From positions 246,887 through 310,886 of the forward strand of contig NW_006766917.1 of the NCBI RefSeq assembly GCF_000275845.1: a stretch of 64,000 bases of DNA, read 5' to 3'. The translations under genes and the position numbers were made by a program. The stretch's first letter is position 1. Every line of letters starts with the position of its first letter. The stretch is from Dichomitus squalens LYAD-421 SS1 (Eukaryota > Basidiomycota > Agaricomycetes > Polyporales > Polyporaceae). Under the pieces are notes generated by a model. The model saw nothing but the letters and a program-made list of their open reading frames with translations, did not search any database and was not told where the DNA came from. This document shows positions 48,599 to 59,878 of this stretch, one piece after another.

Positions 48599-50771
48599 CT
48601 ACTTATTCCCGTTGGGACTCCCGACAATCACGCTCCCGTACTGAGGGTTCAAGTTCGATATGCGGCGCTGGGAAGCAGGCTGGGGCGACACGCTCAAAAG
48701 CGCGCCATCGGACTCGGCCCCTCCTCGGTAAAGAGGCATCGGACTTTGGTTTCGGCTGCCCAGCAACGGCGTGCGATCGCCGACTTCCGGGAGGGAGTTC
48801 GCGCGGCCGACGCGGTATTCGACGATACTGGGAGACCGAGGTCAGAGGCGGCGGCGGTCAGCACGACGGGCAGCGAACGAGACGCACCCTTTCATGACGG
48901 CAGCGTTTTTCATGCGCGAGGCGCGACGCTTCGAGACGTTGTCTTCGTAGCGGTCGGTCTCGTCGACGATCTCTTCGGAAATGATCTCCTCGATGATGTC
49001 TTCGAGGGTGATCACGCCGATAGCCCCACCCTCGATGCCGGGTGTACGGCTGAGCAGGAGCAGGTGGGCACGCCCGGTTTGGCTGAACGAAGAGTCAGCA
49101 CGAGCCATTACAGTCGTGATCGACTACCTGCGTACAAGTAGTCCAAGGCCTGGAAGCAGTTGATGGTTGGCGGGGCTTCCGGTAAAAGCGAGAGCGGAAG
49201 TTCTGAAACAGGGATGGAGCTGGAAGGATCGTAGACGGACAACTGGCAGTTCAGTCAGGACGGAGGCTACAGTCAGCAGGGAACCGAAGTTCACCATTTT
49301 AACGAGGAGAATGCCAATAAAGGTGAGGGGATGTCCGGGTTTGTGGACGGGAATGCGAGAGTAACCACTCCGCAAGCTAGAAGTGTGTCGGCGTCAGGCT
49401 CGAGATGGGAACGGAAGAGGCGAAGCGCACAGCCAATCGACGGTAGCGTGATCCAGAACACGGTCGGCACTAATTGTGACAACATCCTGAAAAAAGCTAG
49501 GTTTCAGCCACCCCAGCTGTGTGAGTGGAGTGATGACCGACTGACCTCCATGGGGGTCATAATCTGCTCGACCTTCTTGTTATTCAGTTCGAGAACGCCG
49601 TTTAGTATGCTGATCTCGTCGTCGCGGAGCGGTTCCTCGCCTTGCCGGTGGAAGGCAAGGAAAGAGCGAAGTTCCGCTTTCTTATATGTATGGGTCTCGT
49701 GGGTTCCGAGAACGTAGTCGAGCAGCTTGGCAATAGGCCAGGCGATAGGTGCTTGGGAGGGATATGTTAACGTCATTGGTAGGCGCTTGAAGATGAAAGG
49801 GGCTGACCGAAGAGATACATCATAGTGAGGACGATGGGCGTACACGACGCGCCTACCGAAAGGCCATAACGGACACTGACAGCCTGTGGGATGATTCTGG
49901 TGTTTTGGTCGTCAGAGGACAGAAAGTGAAAGCACTGTGCCGAGGAATTCTTACTCTCTAGAGGAGAGGGGGGGACAGCGTTAGCATGAAGTCGTGCAGT
50001 ATGCCTTTCATGCTGACATACCCGAAGATGACTATGGAAGCAAGAAGAGACCGTCAACCCGGCATAGGATGGATGGTGAGTGGAGTACGTACCAATCATG
50101 GTAGTTGAGATAACTACTGCGGCAATGCCACCACCGAGCTGAAGGCGGGAAGGTCGGAAATAGAGCGAGACACTTGGCAGTGGAAACTCACTGCGCTATC
50201 CAAGAAGATAGGCAAGCTCTCATTGACAATCTATGGGTAATGGCTGAGGAACAACCCCATGTCGTGAGGTACAGAACGTACGACGTTTCCAAGCAGCAAG
50301 ACCTGAATGCGACGTGATGAAACAGGAAGAGAGCTAGAGGAGAGAGGGTGGACGTACGACAAGGACCCAGTGGCGGCCTTTGCGAAGTAAGCTAAGAACT
50401 GTACGAGAGTCAGAGCGGCAGGTAAGGGCAGTAACACTGGGATTCAGACCCTTTTGTGCATTCTTGCGTTCCTTTGGATCGTCGGAGGAAGTGGAGAGAA
50501 CGCGGAGATGAAGTTCGTCGAGGCCCATTAGGCCGAGAGTTAGACTGCAGAACATATGAATACCACGGGAAAGGAGGGCACGGGTGAGAGGGACACACCC
50601 GGCAAAGACGCCGCCTAGGAGTACAAGTCCGATGCTGAGGACGACTTTGTACCAAAACTCAGGAGAGCCGAATTCCTCGCCGGGTTCATCAGAGCCATCT
50701 GGGAGGTTGAGAGGGAGGGATGGAGAGGGATGGGAGGAGGGAAGGAAAGACAGCAGGAGATGCAATAGCAT
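48599..50771 (-). CDS. MAM3: MAM3/CNNM-type membrane protein (DUF21 plus CBS)
   Basis: CNNM/MAM3 proteins handle divalent metals (Mg2+; yeast Mam3 affects Mn2+ sensitivity at the vacuole). Start at 50771 encodes a signal-like leader [13 protein letters not shown]. The DUF21 membrane domain follows: [20 protein letters not shown] and [36 protein letters not shown] and [20 protein letters not shown]. The cytosolic CBS pair begins [20 protein letters not shown] and VEQIMTPME, then [12 protein letters not shown] and [20 protein letters not shown] with [10 protein letters not shown]. The C-terminal tail is Ser/Pro/Gly-rich, ending SPNGNK at TAG 48599-48601. About ten small introns. Divergent from TRM2. 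Confidence 0.9.
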
Positions 50772-51117
50772 GCCGTGTGGAAGGGAAAAGTCAAGAGAGC
50801 GGGGAAAAGGAGGAGGAGGAGGAGAGTAGTTAACGAACGGGGTGCGAGTGTCTCCGCACCGCGAAGCCGAAGCGCGTCACGTCTGTCGTCACGTGCCTCG
50901 CGTCATGCTGAAGAGACACGTGCGCCTGTGGTAGGAACGCCATGAATTCATGCGGCGGCCACCATTTTCAGCCAACGCAGGTCTCAGCCTCAGCCTCCAC
51001 ACACTCCTCCGTCAAGCTTGTTCTCGAGATCTCTCTTCAGTCCCACTTGCTCACTGTCTCTCTGTGCACCCACCACCAGCGAGCTTCCTTGTTTCTCGTC
51101 TCCGCTCGACGCACATC
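50772..51117. promoter_or_regulatory. shared divergent promoter MAM3 / TRM2 with two CACGTG boxes
   Basis: The 346 bp between the starts contain two CACGTG palindromes, at 50890-50895 and 50917-50922, 27 bp apart. CACGTG is the core site of bHLH factors such as Cbf1 or Pho4. In-frame ATG codons for TRM2 upstream of 51118 also lie here (50950). Confidence 0.4.
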
Positions 51118-53195
51118 ATGGCCACCGCTCATCCTCGCTCCCGCTCATCCACCCCCTCCACACAGCCGCCCGAAAAGAGACCGCGGCTTGACGACCCTCC
51201 CGTATCAGATGCCGTCTCTGTCCAAGACGCCGCGGAAACCTGCCAAGCCTCTCCAAGCACGAGCAAGAAGACCCCCAAACAGAAGAAGAACAAGAAGAAT
51301 GCTCGGCGCCTTCCAGACCCCTTCTCTTCCGACGACATCCTTACGAGAGAGGTCATCGCTCTTCTCGGCCAAGACTATGTCCAGTCTCTTACGGCTCAGA
51401 AAATGGACTGGGACGCTCCATTTGAGCAATTCACACACCTCGACCTGACCGTATCCCGCATCTCTCCTTCCACAGGTCAGTCCCGCGCGTTTCTCCGGAC
51501 CGCTTCATGCGCATACTCTGCCATCTATCTGCCTTGGCTCCTGTTCATACACAACCAATCGTTTTCCCTTCGCGCTTCTTGACATGGACCGGTAAAGCTT
51601 GGCTGCCTAGGACCACGTCTCATGATCCTTCCTGTCCCTGCCCAGGCGAATCCCTCTCCGTCGCAGAGTCCAATGGCAAAAAATGGGTCATCGTCACTCC
51701 CCTCTCCCTCCCCGGCGAGCGCATCCGCGCACGCGTCTACCGACATTCCCGTCTGCATTCTCATGCCGATCTCGTCGAGGTCGTCCAGTCCAACTCAGAG
51801 TGGAGGGACATGTCCCGAGTGCAGTGTCGGTACTTCGGCAAATGCGCCGGCTGCCAGTATCAGGTCAGTTCCAGATGGGTTATTGGGTGAACTTGGTCTC
51901 ATCTCGGCCGTCTTACTCAGATGCTCTCCTACGAGAAGCAGCTCGATCTAAAGCGTGATACCGTAGTCGAAGCATACAAGAACTATTCCAGCGAGTTGAG
52001 CCTCGGCAATACGCTTTGCGTCATAATCTAACACGTAGCACTCAGGTATACCTCCAGAACTCGTCCCTCCAATCCAGCCCACCATTGGGTCGCCGTTGCA
52101 ATATGGTTACAGGACCAAATTGACCCCTCATTTTCAACGTCCCCCCTTCTCTTTCCAAAAGTCGCAGAAGCGTGGGGAAGCTCCAGTGGTAGAAGGCAAG
52201 CCTGATTGGCTCAAAATCGGTTTCCACGAGGTTGGCACCAGACATGTCATGGATATCGAGGTTGATCTATCGTTCTATGCTCTGACGGCCTTGTCTGATC
52301 TAAGCGGTAGGGATGTCCTATCGCTACGCCTGTCATAAACAAGGCCCTTGGCCCAGTTAGAGACAACGTCATCAAGTACGCCCCTCCGCGTCTTTGACGA
52401 GCACGATCTAACACCTCGATCAGAAACATCGCTAAGTTCAAGAATGGCGCGACGCTGCTTCTACGCGATTCTCTAGCAATCGAGTCTTCTAGGGACGACG
52501 AGCCAGTCGCATCCGGCTCCACAACGACAGAGGATGGCCATATATGTGTCACGGACCAGAAGGGCTCCGTGCGAGAACGGGTAGGCGACATGTTCTTCGA
52601 GTACACCGCTGGCACCTTCTTCCAGAACAACAACTCCGCCCTGGTCCCGCTTACGTCGTATGTACGCGACGCTGCGTTTCCCGCTACCGACGCCTCAGAA
52701 GGCGCTGCGAAGCCTACCCACCTGGTCGATGCGTATTGCGGGAGCGGACTCTTCTCTATCATGCTCGCGCCCCATTTCGACAAGGTCGCCGGTATCGAGC
52801 TCTCGGCGGAGTCGATCCGCGCCGCACAGCGCAACGCGGAGCTGAACGCGCTCTCGACGGAGAAAGTCTCGTTCATGGCCGGGGACGCCGCCAACATCTT
52901 CGAGACCGTCCAGGAGTTCCCTCGGGACCGGACGGTGCTCATCATCGACCCTCCGAGGAAGGGGACCGACGACCGCTTCATCGAGCAAATGGTCGCCTTC
53001 GGCGCGAGCACAGTTGTCTACGTTAGCTGCAATGTGCATACCCAGGCGCGCGACGTCGGTCGGATGCTGAAGAGGAGCGACGACAAGGCACAGGCGGAGG
53101 GTGGCAAGAAGTATGTGCTGGAGAGCTTGCGCGGGTTGGATCTGTTCCCTCAGACGGCTCATGTGGAAGCTATCGCTGTCCTGAGGCTCATGTAA
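51118..53195 (+). CDS. TRM2: tRNA (uracil-5-)-methyltransferase TRM2
   Basis: TRM2 makes m5U54 in the T-loop of tRNA. The N terminus is basic and nuclear-signal-like (KKTPKQKKNKKNARR). A TRAM-like segment follows (WVIVTPLSLPGERIRARVYR), then the cysteine cluster CRYFGKCAGCQYQ and LSYEKQLDLKRDTVVEAY. The Rossmann methyltransferase has YGYRTKLTPHF, FFQNNNSALVPLTSYV, HLVDAYCGSGLFSIMLAP (SAM site), DPPRKGTDDRFIEQM and the nucleophile loop VVYVSCNVHTQARDV, ending HVEAIAVLRLM at 53195. Start 51118 gives the conventional protein; the frame also stays open to an ATG at 50950, adding 56 Arg/Ser/Leu-rich residues. About five introns. Convergent with PSD1. Confidence 0.92.
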
Positions 53196-53323
53196 TGACT
53201 CATTAGTTTACTATTAATGTACACCTCGAGTTGAATCGATCTGGGCCGCGTAGCGTTAGGTCCATCTGGTCTAAATAGTAGCGTGACATGACATCGTCCG
53301 TCGTAGTATCCGTAAGTGCGCTC

Positions 53324-55222
53324 TCATTGGGGAGCGCTTTCTTCCGAAGAAGTGGTGTCTCCCAACCTTTGGCCCACCTTGACCTTTTGGCCCGCGCTGA
53401 CGAAGAAGTCGAAGTTGTGCGGCGCCTCGAAGACGAGGACGATGGTGCTTCCAAGGCAGAAGCCGCCCATCTCCTCGCCTTTGACGAGCGGCTGGCCGTT
53501 GAGGATCGGGGACGCGGCCGAGTAGACGGCTTCCGTGAAGGTCCCTACTGGATGCTCTCTACGCGAGCCCACGTTGGTGCGCAATGCCTGGGATGACATC
53601 AATAGGTGGTTCATGGTAAAAGTGAGACATGCGCGATGCACCTGGTCAAAATTGATCTTGATGCTACCGACGTTCGTCGCGCCGACAGGGACCATGCTGA
53701 AGAATCCGTACTTCCACCGGCCAAGGAGGGCGACCCGCTCGTTCAGCACGAACAGGTTCTCCAGCCTTTTCGCCATCCAGGGCGATACCGAGAAGAGGTC
53801 GCCTGAAGGACAGGTCAACACGACACGATCCTTCAGATGACAATATTACGTACCGACAAAGTGTCGCCTGCGTTCTACCACCCACGCAGCAGGGCTGTGG
53901 AAACGGTGATAATCGCCAGGGGCGAGGTAGATGACGATGAAGAACGTGTCGTTCCCTGGCTTCGTCCGCACGCTGGTGAAGCTGTCCCTACGCGCTGCGG
54001 TGGGACGCAGGCCAACCTCCGAGGCCATGCTCACATCTTGCGCGACAGTCTCCGGGAGCGTCTGGTCGCGTGGTACGGACGCATCTACGCGCTCCCCGTG
54101 CTTCTTGGCCGCTGTGCCTGTTTGCGCGGCGCCGTCCGTGTGAGTATGAGGCGCTTCGGCGGTGGGGGTTGACGTGCCGGATGATGACGGGGTAGGCGTG
54201 CCGAGAAGCTCGTGCAGACTATACTCGATGCCATTAATGTCAGCGAAGTGGCGGTGGTTCACCTCGTCCATCTTCTGGTCAGGGAACTCGACCGCCGTCA
54301 CAGCTGGGGTCCCTGGACGTGCCAAGCCGAGAAGGGCGTCGAGGGAGTAGGTGCTCCCCTTGACTTGCTCAATCCGACCGTCTTTGATCACTCCAAAATG
54401 GAGCACGCGACCATCGGCTGGGCTGACCTGCACGTCGCGCACGGTGAGGACGCAGCACGGTGCAAAGAGGATATACGAATCATACCAGGACCGCGTCGGC
54501 GACCGGCCGTGCGCCATCCTTGAGCTTTCTGTAGAAAAACTCTCCGAGACTGGCGTACTGTGTGAGGTCTTGAGGGTCGATCTCTTCCAGGTTGCATCCG
54601 AATACGCTAGCGTATATACGGAAGCCGATGGGACGAAACCATACGGGGAGCTCGAGGGAGTTGAGGTAGCCCCACACGCGAGACATGTTCCTCAAAGGCA
54701 GCGCCCCAATGACGTGAACCTGACAATTGAATGAGCTGCAATGCAGACATGTCGAAGGGCAAAGGACGTGGATTCGACGGCCAGCGGGGGGTGATGTAGA
54801 GCAAAAGGGTAGAGCACGTACATGCCAGGGACCTTTCAATCGAATAACCTCGTTGCCGTCATCGTCTACTACGACCTCCCGTGCTGTCGACTTCTTGCGA
54901 TACTGCAAAACGACGAGAAGGAGTGCGCCAGCAGCTATGGGGAGTGGGTACCATTTCGTAGGGGTGTTTTGCCATGCCTCAACAAGCCGTTCTGTTCGAC
55001 ACGGTCAAAAGTGAGGAACGCGTACAGCGAAGTGCGAAGCTCACTGTAAAGTGGTACATGCGATCCGGTGGAGTTGTCATAGTTGTTGCGAGCATCATGA
55101 GAGAGTAGCCTGAGGGTTGAGGTTCGCAAGAAGGTCCCAGAACGCGCGAGGTGGCTTTTGAAGGCGGCCCTCCGAGAGAGCAGCGTAGAGAATGGCGACG
55201 ACTTATGTTGCGTGAATTTCAT
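53324..55222 (-). CDS. PSD1: Phosphatidylserine decarboxylase PSD1 (mitochondrial)
   Basis: PSD1 converts phosphatidylserine to phosphatidylethanolamine at the inner mitochondrial membrane. Start at 55222 gives a basic presequence (MKFTQHKSSPFSTLLSRRAA), a span (PLPIAAGALLLVVLQY) and the conserved WGYLNSLELPVWFRPIGFRI and ASLGEFFYRKLKDGARPV. The core has SPADGRVLHFGVIKDGRIEQ, the catalytic PGDYHRFHSP, NERVALLGRWKYGFFSMVPV and the autocatalytic cleavage site GGFCLGSTIVLVFEAP (LGST, where Ser becomes pyruvoyl). A Ser/Thr-rich insert of about 90 residues (about 53,960-54,210) interrupts the domain, as in other fungi. About six introns. End 53324. Confidence 0.93.
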
Positions 55223-55901
55223 CCTCCACCATGGCCAGCGTGCGTTCGGACAAGTCCAAGGGTGTTCGCCCAAATCACCTGGCGGAGATCCAGATCTAGA
55301 TCGCTAGTTTCCACGATGTCTTCGGAATAACTAGCGCCAACCAGGGGTAAGACCATCATCAGTAGTCTCGTGACCAGACGTTCGGAGTGTGAAGCGGATG
55401 CGAAAAAACCGGAAGCATCCGGGCTCCTGAACGTCTGGTGGAATCACCCCCGTGACTCCCCCATCGGTGACATGTGTCACATACCGACGCCCCGTCTGGG
55501 CAGTCCGAGAATGTCGGAGGGCGCCCTTGGTGCGCGATGCAGCGCCGCGCTGTCGTTACATGCTTGCGATACCTCCTGTACTGTCCACAATGGCTCCCTA
55601 ATGTTACACTGAAGTACTAACACAAGTCTATCCAGACTTATCACGCGGACTTATCCAAGTACGTGGTGTAGCACACGGGGGAGAGAGTATCGCACAAGTC
55701 CCTAGATTGAGGGATATAGGGATACAGGAGGTAACGAAGAGGAGAACAGAAGTGGGTAGCCTCTACCGACTACAGGCCTCCTTATATACTATGGGGTACC
55801 GACGGTATTAGGAAGAGAAAGGTAACCGACCAAAGTGGGGAGGTATGAGGAGACTGTAAAGGAACATGTCTGGTCAAGGCTGGGCCCGGTATGGTACACG
55901 A
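55223..55901. other. PSD1 upstream region and left flank of the retroelement
   Basis: The right part has no gene. At 55778-55790 the 13-mer TCCTTATATACTA is identical to one in the right-hand LTR (63844-63856); read on the minus strand it is a TATA-type promoter motif. This fits a diverged left (3') LTR or another LTR copy, but the flanking bases do not align well, so I do not set LTR borders. Confidence 0.35.
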
Positions 55902-56110
55902 CCTAGATCAGGGTCCTGTGATATAACCGAAAGGGGATAGAGGCGGGACAGGGTCCTGAGTCTAGGTCAGGGTCGGGTAATGTAACCAAAAAGGGAAAGG
56001 GGCGCGACAAGGGTCGGGGTCTGGGTCAGGGTAAAGTAACGTAACCGAAAAGGGAAAGGGTCAGGGTCGGACTCAGGGTCCGGTCATATAGACGGAAGGG
56101 GAAATATTAA
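55902..56110. repeat. degenerate tandem repeat, period about 59 bp
   Basis: The words CTAGATCAGGGTC, CTAGGTCAGGGTC and CTGGGTCAGGG start at about 55903, 55962 and 56021, i.e. 59 bp apart, each followed by a GTAACC-AAAAGGGAAAGG-type segment. A fourth partial copy begins near 56,072. The strand is strongly G-rich. It lies between the extra ORF and the presumed left LTR of the retrotransposon. Confidence 0.7.
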
Positions 56111-56497
56111 GGGAGAGGGCCGGGACTAGGAACACAGTCGTCAGGGGGCGGAATGGGGGGTGGTAGTGTACAGGCGGACGACAGGGGAACGGGAGGGTAA
56201 ACATAGGTCGCCGGGAACAGGAAGGGGGGTGGAGTGTACACGAGGACGACGAGAAGGAGTAGTCCAATAGAAAAAGATAGGGGGTGGGGCGTACCAACGG
56301 TAACATTACCCCCGTTTCTAAGCACGATCGTCCCGATCGTTCAAATCCAAGTCCGGCTCCGTGAGCGGTGATGAGGGCGCTGGCGGGTACCAGAGGTCAA
56401 TGTTCAAGCCGGGATCAATGGGGTTGAAGTAGCCCCTGGCGATGAAGGTAATGGCGCAGGACGATGACAGTGCGATGGGTGAGGAGGCGGCGGGGGG

Positions 56498-58276
56498 CTA
56501 TGGGGAACGGGACGAAGGATTAGCTGGGGTGGGGCGCATGAGACAGAAAGGGGCGGGGATGGCATCAGCAGGGATGTCATGGACAACAGTGGGCGGAGAT
56601 ACGGGGGAGGGGCTGCGTGAACGGAGGACCTCCTCGACGGGTGCGGCGGGTGTGGCAGGGGTGGGTGGAGGGGAGTCGCCGTAGCCGGAGACGTCGAGGA
56701 TCTCGTCGTCGTAGAAGTTCCCCCACACACTGCGGTGGAGGTCATTCCCCGACGTGTTGTTGTAGAGGCGCACGGCGTGTCTGTTCCAGTACTGACGGAC
56801 CGAGACGGGGATGTTGCGGACGTCGTATGCGTCAACGAGGTTGTCGGCTGCTTCTCTCCATACCTTGTGGTCGGTTACGCGGGCGGCGGGGTTGCGTGCC
56901 TGGATCATCGCCCGCAGGAACCCCAGGTACTGAGTCTCCGTGAACCGTCCACTGGGGTGAAGGTTGTCGCTCAAGACACCGATGAGGTAGGCGTTGTCGA
57001 TACCAGGGATTTGCTCCCACCGCTCGTCCCAGGCGTAGCTCCAGAGTTGGACCTCAAGGAGAGCCGTCCCGTTGAGGTGTCCCGAGACTCGCCACTCCCA
57101 AGGGTGTCCGCTAACGTGACGGGGTTCTTCTGGCCCGATTTGCCAGCCGTCCGGGAGTCGCTCGTCGTAGAGGAGGGCCCCCCGTATGCTGGGTGGCCCA
57201 GGAGGGGCGTCCAATAGTGGACTGTGGTGGGGCCCGGGGCGGGGGTGGGGTACGGGGGGGTGCAAGGGGTGCGTTGGCGAAGTGGCGGGGTTGGAGGGTC
57301 AGGGGGCACAGACAGGGTGTCGGGGTCGGTGGTGTCGGTGAGGTCGCCTCCGCTGATGGTGCCAAGGACCGTTCAGACGGCCGAGGTCGGCCACTCCAGG
57401 GGTGACGCAGGGTCGACAACCATGGCAAAGGGGGGTTCGTTCTCATCGACGGGGCTTGGAGAGTAGGGGGTGGGGCTGGGAGAGCGGGGAGAAGGGCGCG
57501 TACGGGTTGGAGGGGGTGCGCCGGAGCGTAGGCGAGCGGGCATCGGGCGGAGGTGCTGCGGTGTTGGGGAGGGGGAGTTGCGGGGTGGAGGGGAGCAGCG
57601 CGGAGGTTGTATAGGGGGGGACCACTCCATGTCGGCCTCGTTCATGGGGACGTTCCCCCAGTCAGTGTTGCTCCAGTCGACATTGGTGTCGCCCCATCCG
57701 GAGATGTCGGCCGGATTTCCCCATTCCGGGGCGGGCAGAGGCAGGGTGGGGGGGATAGGTGAGGCGGCGTGGCTGTCGTTGTTGGCGATGACATGCTCCA
57801 GCCAGGTCCGCTCGTGTTCGTGGTCAACCTGCTCTATGTGATTGACGAGGTCAGCGATGAGGAAAAGATGATGGGGGGCGCAAACAATATTTAAGGCGTG
57901 GTCTGGCAATCGTCGTGGCCCGCAGCTGCGAGACGGTGTCGTAGGCCCGTCGTTGGCCAGACAGGTCGGTGAGCTTGCCTACGTCCCAGTCGAGGGTCCG
58001 GAGATGGGTGAGGGTGACGACCGACTCGCCATAGATGGCCCGGGCATGAAAGGCGGGCGGGACGTCCCGGAATCACCATTCCAGGACGTTGCACAACTCC
58101 GGGTTGGGTTGGAGAAGGAGCCACCCAACGTATTGGCATTGGGAGGTCTAACCGTATCCAGCGATTTCGTTGCCGGGCAGGCGGAGGAAGGAGAGGTGGA
58201 AGTCGTGGTCGAGGAACCACTGGGGGGTGGGGACGTCTTCGGGGGCAGCGCGGTAGGTGGAGGCGAGTTGGGGCAT
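56498..58276 (-). pseudogene. extra ORF downstream of pol in the retrotransposon (unrecognised, broken)
   Basis: I do not recognise the product. It begins at ATG 58276, only 43 bp past the pol stop, with PQLASTYRAAPEDVPTPQWF and FHLSFLRLPG, and continues DVGKLTDLSGQRRAYDTVSQ. It is interrupted by TAG 58148-58150 and TGA 58073-58075. Near 57,910 the coding signal moves to another frame (ALNIVCAPHHLFLIADLVNH, EQVDHEHERTWLEHV), then a Pro/Ser-rich stretch, and near 57,250 it returns to the first frame with DERLPDGWQIGPEEPRH, DERWEQIPGIDNAYLIGVLS, RFTETQYLGFLRAMIQAR and RQYWNRHAVRLYNN. There is no transmembrane segment or signal, so it does not look like an env glycoprotein. About 590 codons. Confidence 0.55.
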
Positions 58277-58318
58277 GGTGTGGATTGGTGGGAGAGCGGA
58301 GTGGGTTGGGGTCGTTCC

Positions 58319-58789
58319 CTAGAGTTGCTGTTGCTTCTTGTACTTGGTGAGGAGCTTCGGCGCATTAGTCATCTCCTTCCCGGAAACCCACGAGTTTTCG
58401 CTGCTAGGCCAGCCCTTCCAAGAGACGAAGTATTGATAGCCTTTCCCACATTTCTGATGGGCTAAGATGGCCTCGACTTCCCACTCTTCTTCGCCCTCTA
58501 CGGTTTCCGGAGGCGGTCTGGGGTAGTCTGGACCGTGTTCCTTGGTGACTCGATAAGGCTTGAGTAGATTCACATGGAAGACGTCATGGATCTTCCAGGC
58601 CTTAGGGAGTTTTAGCCGAACTGTGACTGGACCAGTGATCTCGTCGATCTCAAAGGGTCCTTCCCTTTTCGGGGCTAAGTTTCGGTGGGGATAGGGGAGT
58701 CTGAGATTGGTTGATTCGAGGAGGACCCTGTCGCCTTTCTTGAACGTGACCGGCTTGGTTCCAGCCCTTCGGGCCATGATCTCCGCTGC
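58319..58789 (-). pseudogene. integrase C-terminal region and chromodomain (pol 3' end)
   Basis: After a TGA at 58790-58792 the integrase frame continues with FKKGDRVLLESTNLRLPYPH and PFEIDEITGPVTVRLKLPK, the GPY/F module, then HDVFHVNLLKPY. The chromodomain is EWEVEAILAHQKCGKGYQYF followed by VSWKGWPSSENSWVSG, with the aromatic-cage residues of chromovirus chromodomains, which target integration to marked chromatin. Ends at TAG 58319-58321. Confidence 0.85.
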
Positions 58790-59878
58790 TCAATTGTGCG
58801 CGGCTTCCGCGTTGGCTCTGTCTTCGAGGAGTTGCTGGATTCGTTCTTCTGCACTTGGATGCGTGGATGGAGAGAGGGAGTTGGGGAATACATCGGGGTT
58901 GTAGCCCATGATGAGTTCGAACGGAGACTTGCCCGTAACAGAGTGCTTGCGTTGGTTGTGGCAGAACTCAAAGGCGGGGAGTTTGTCTGACCAGCTGTCC
59001 GGGTCGTTGAGGCAGTAGATGCGCAGAGCCAAGTCGATCTCCTGGTTGACCCGTTCTGTCTGTCTGTCCGTCTGAGGGTGATACGCCGTGGATTGGGGAG
59101 TCTTGACTCCTACAAGTCGTTGCAGTTCTTGGAAGACCCCGGACGCGAACTGGGGTCCTCGGTCGGATATGATCCTCTGAGGGGCTCCAAACCGTTTGTA
59201 GACATCTCGGAACAGTAGTTCGGCTGCTTCCAAGGCGGTGACATTGATAGTGCAGGGGGTGATGACTGCACCCTTGGTGGTGTCGTGATCTACTACCACT
59301 TGAATGGCATTGAATCCGTTGGACGTTGGAAGGCCCGTGATGTGATCCATGGTGATGACTGAAAACAGCCGCGTGTTCCCTGCGTGGGGAATAGGCATGG
59401 CAGGAGCTTTCACGGGGTGGGTGTTAACCTTGGATCCTTGACAGATGGCGCATCCCTGCACAAATTTGCGGATGAAGTTTTCCATCCCGCCCCAACTATA
59501 CTGGCGTGAGACGAGTCCAGTGTTCTGGTCCTGTCCGGGGTGGCCCATTACTGCCGGGTCGTGATGTATCTGGACAATGTCGCGTCGTAGGTTTTCATTT
59601 GGAGGTATGTAGATCTTGCCCTGGTACTTGGCAACTCCATCGTCCAGCTTCCAGTCTTCAGGTTTGCCGTACGGAGGTGGCCTGACAAGGGTTAGACGTC
59701 CATGACAGCTAGTCTGTACCACCTTGGTGTCTTTCCGGGTGGTGTCCTTGATTCGTAGCAGTAGATCATCAGTGACAGCTCGAATAAATACCCCGTCATC
59801 TAAGATGACAACGTCCTCGTTGTCATGCTTCCCATCCGCATGGTCGGGGCGGCGGGACAGGGCGTCGGCTTGGGTCAA
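58790..59878 (-). pseudogene. retrotransposon integrase (catalytic part intact, frame closed by TGA)
   Basis: The zinc-binding HHCC module is present (IHHDPAVMGHPGQ and CAICQGSK). The catalytic triad is conserved: Asp in SVITMDHITGLPTS, Asp in IISDRGPQFASGVF and Glu in QTDRQTERVNQEID. This stretch of 360 codons is the longest uninterrupted part of the element. The frame is open upstream into the RNase H end (THADALSRR-type motif TLTQADALSRRPDH), and closes at TGA 58790-58792, where related proteins continue into the chromodomain. Confidence 0.88.

Noticed and set aside
56122..56130. GGGACTAGG near the left end, like the right LTR transcript start
   Set aside because: No TATA motif at the right distance and flanks do not align; not taken as the 3' LTR.
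56336..56352. GTTCAAATCC, a tRNA B-box-like word
   Set aside because: No A box, cloverleaf or acceptor stem fits around it on either strand.
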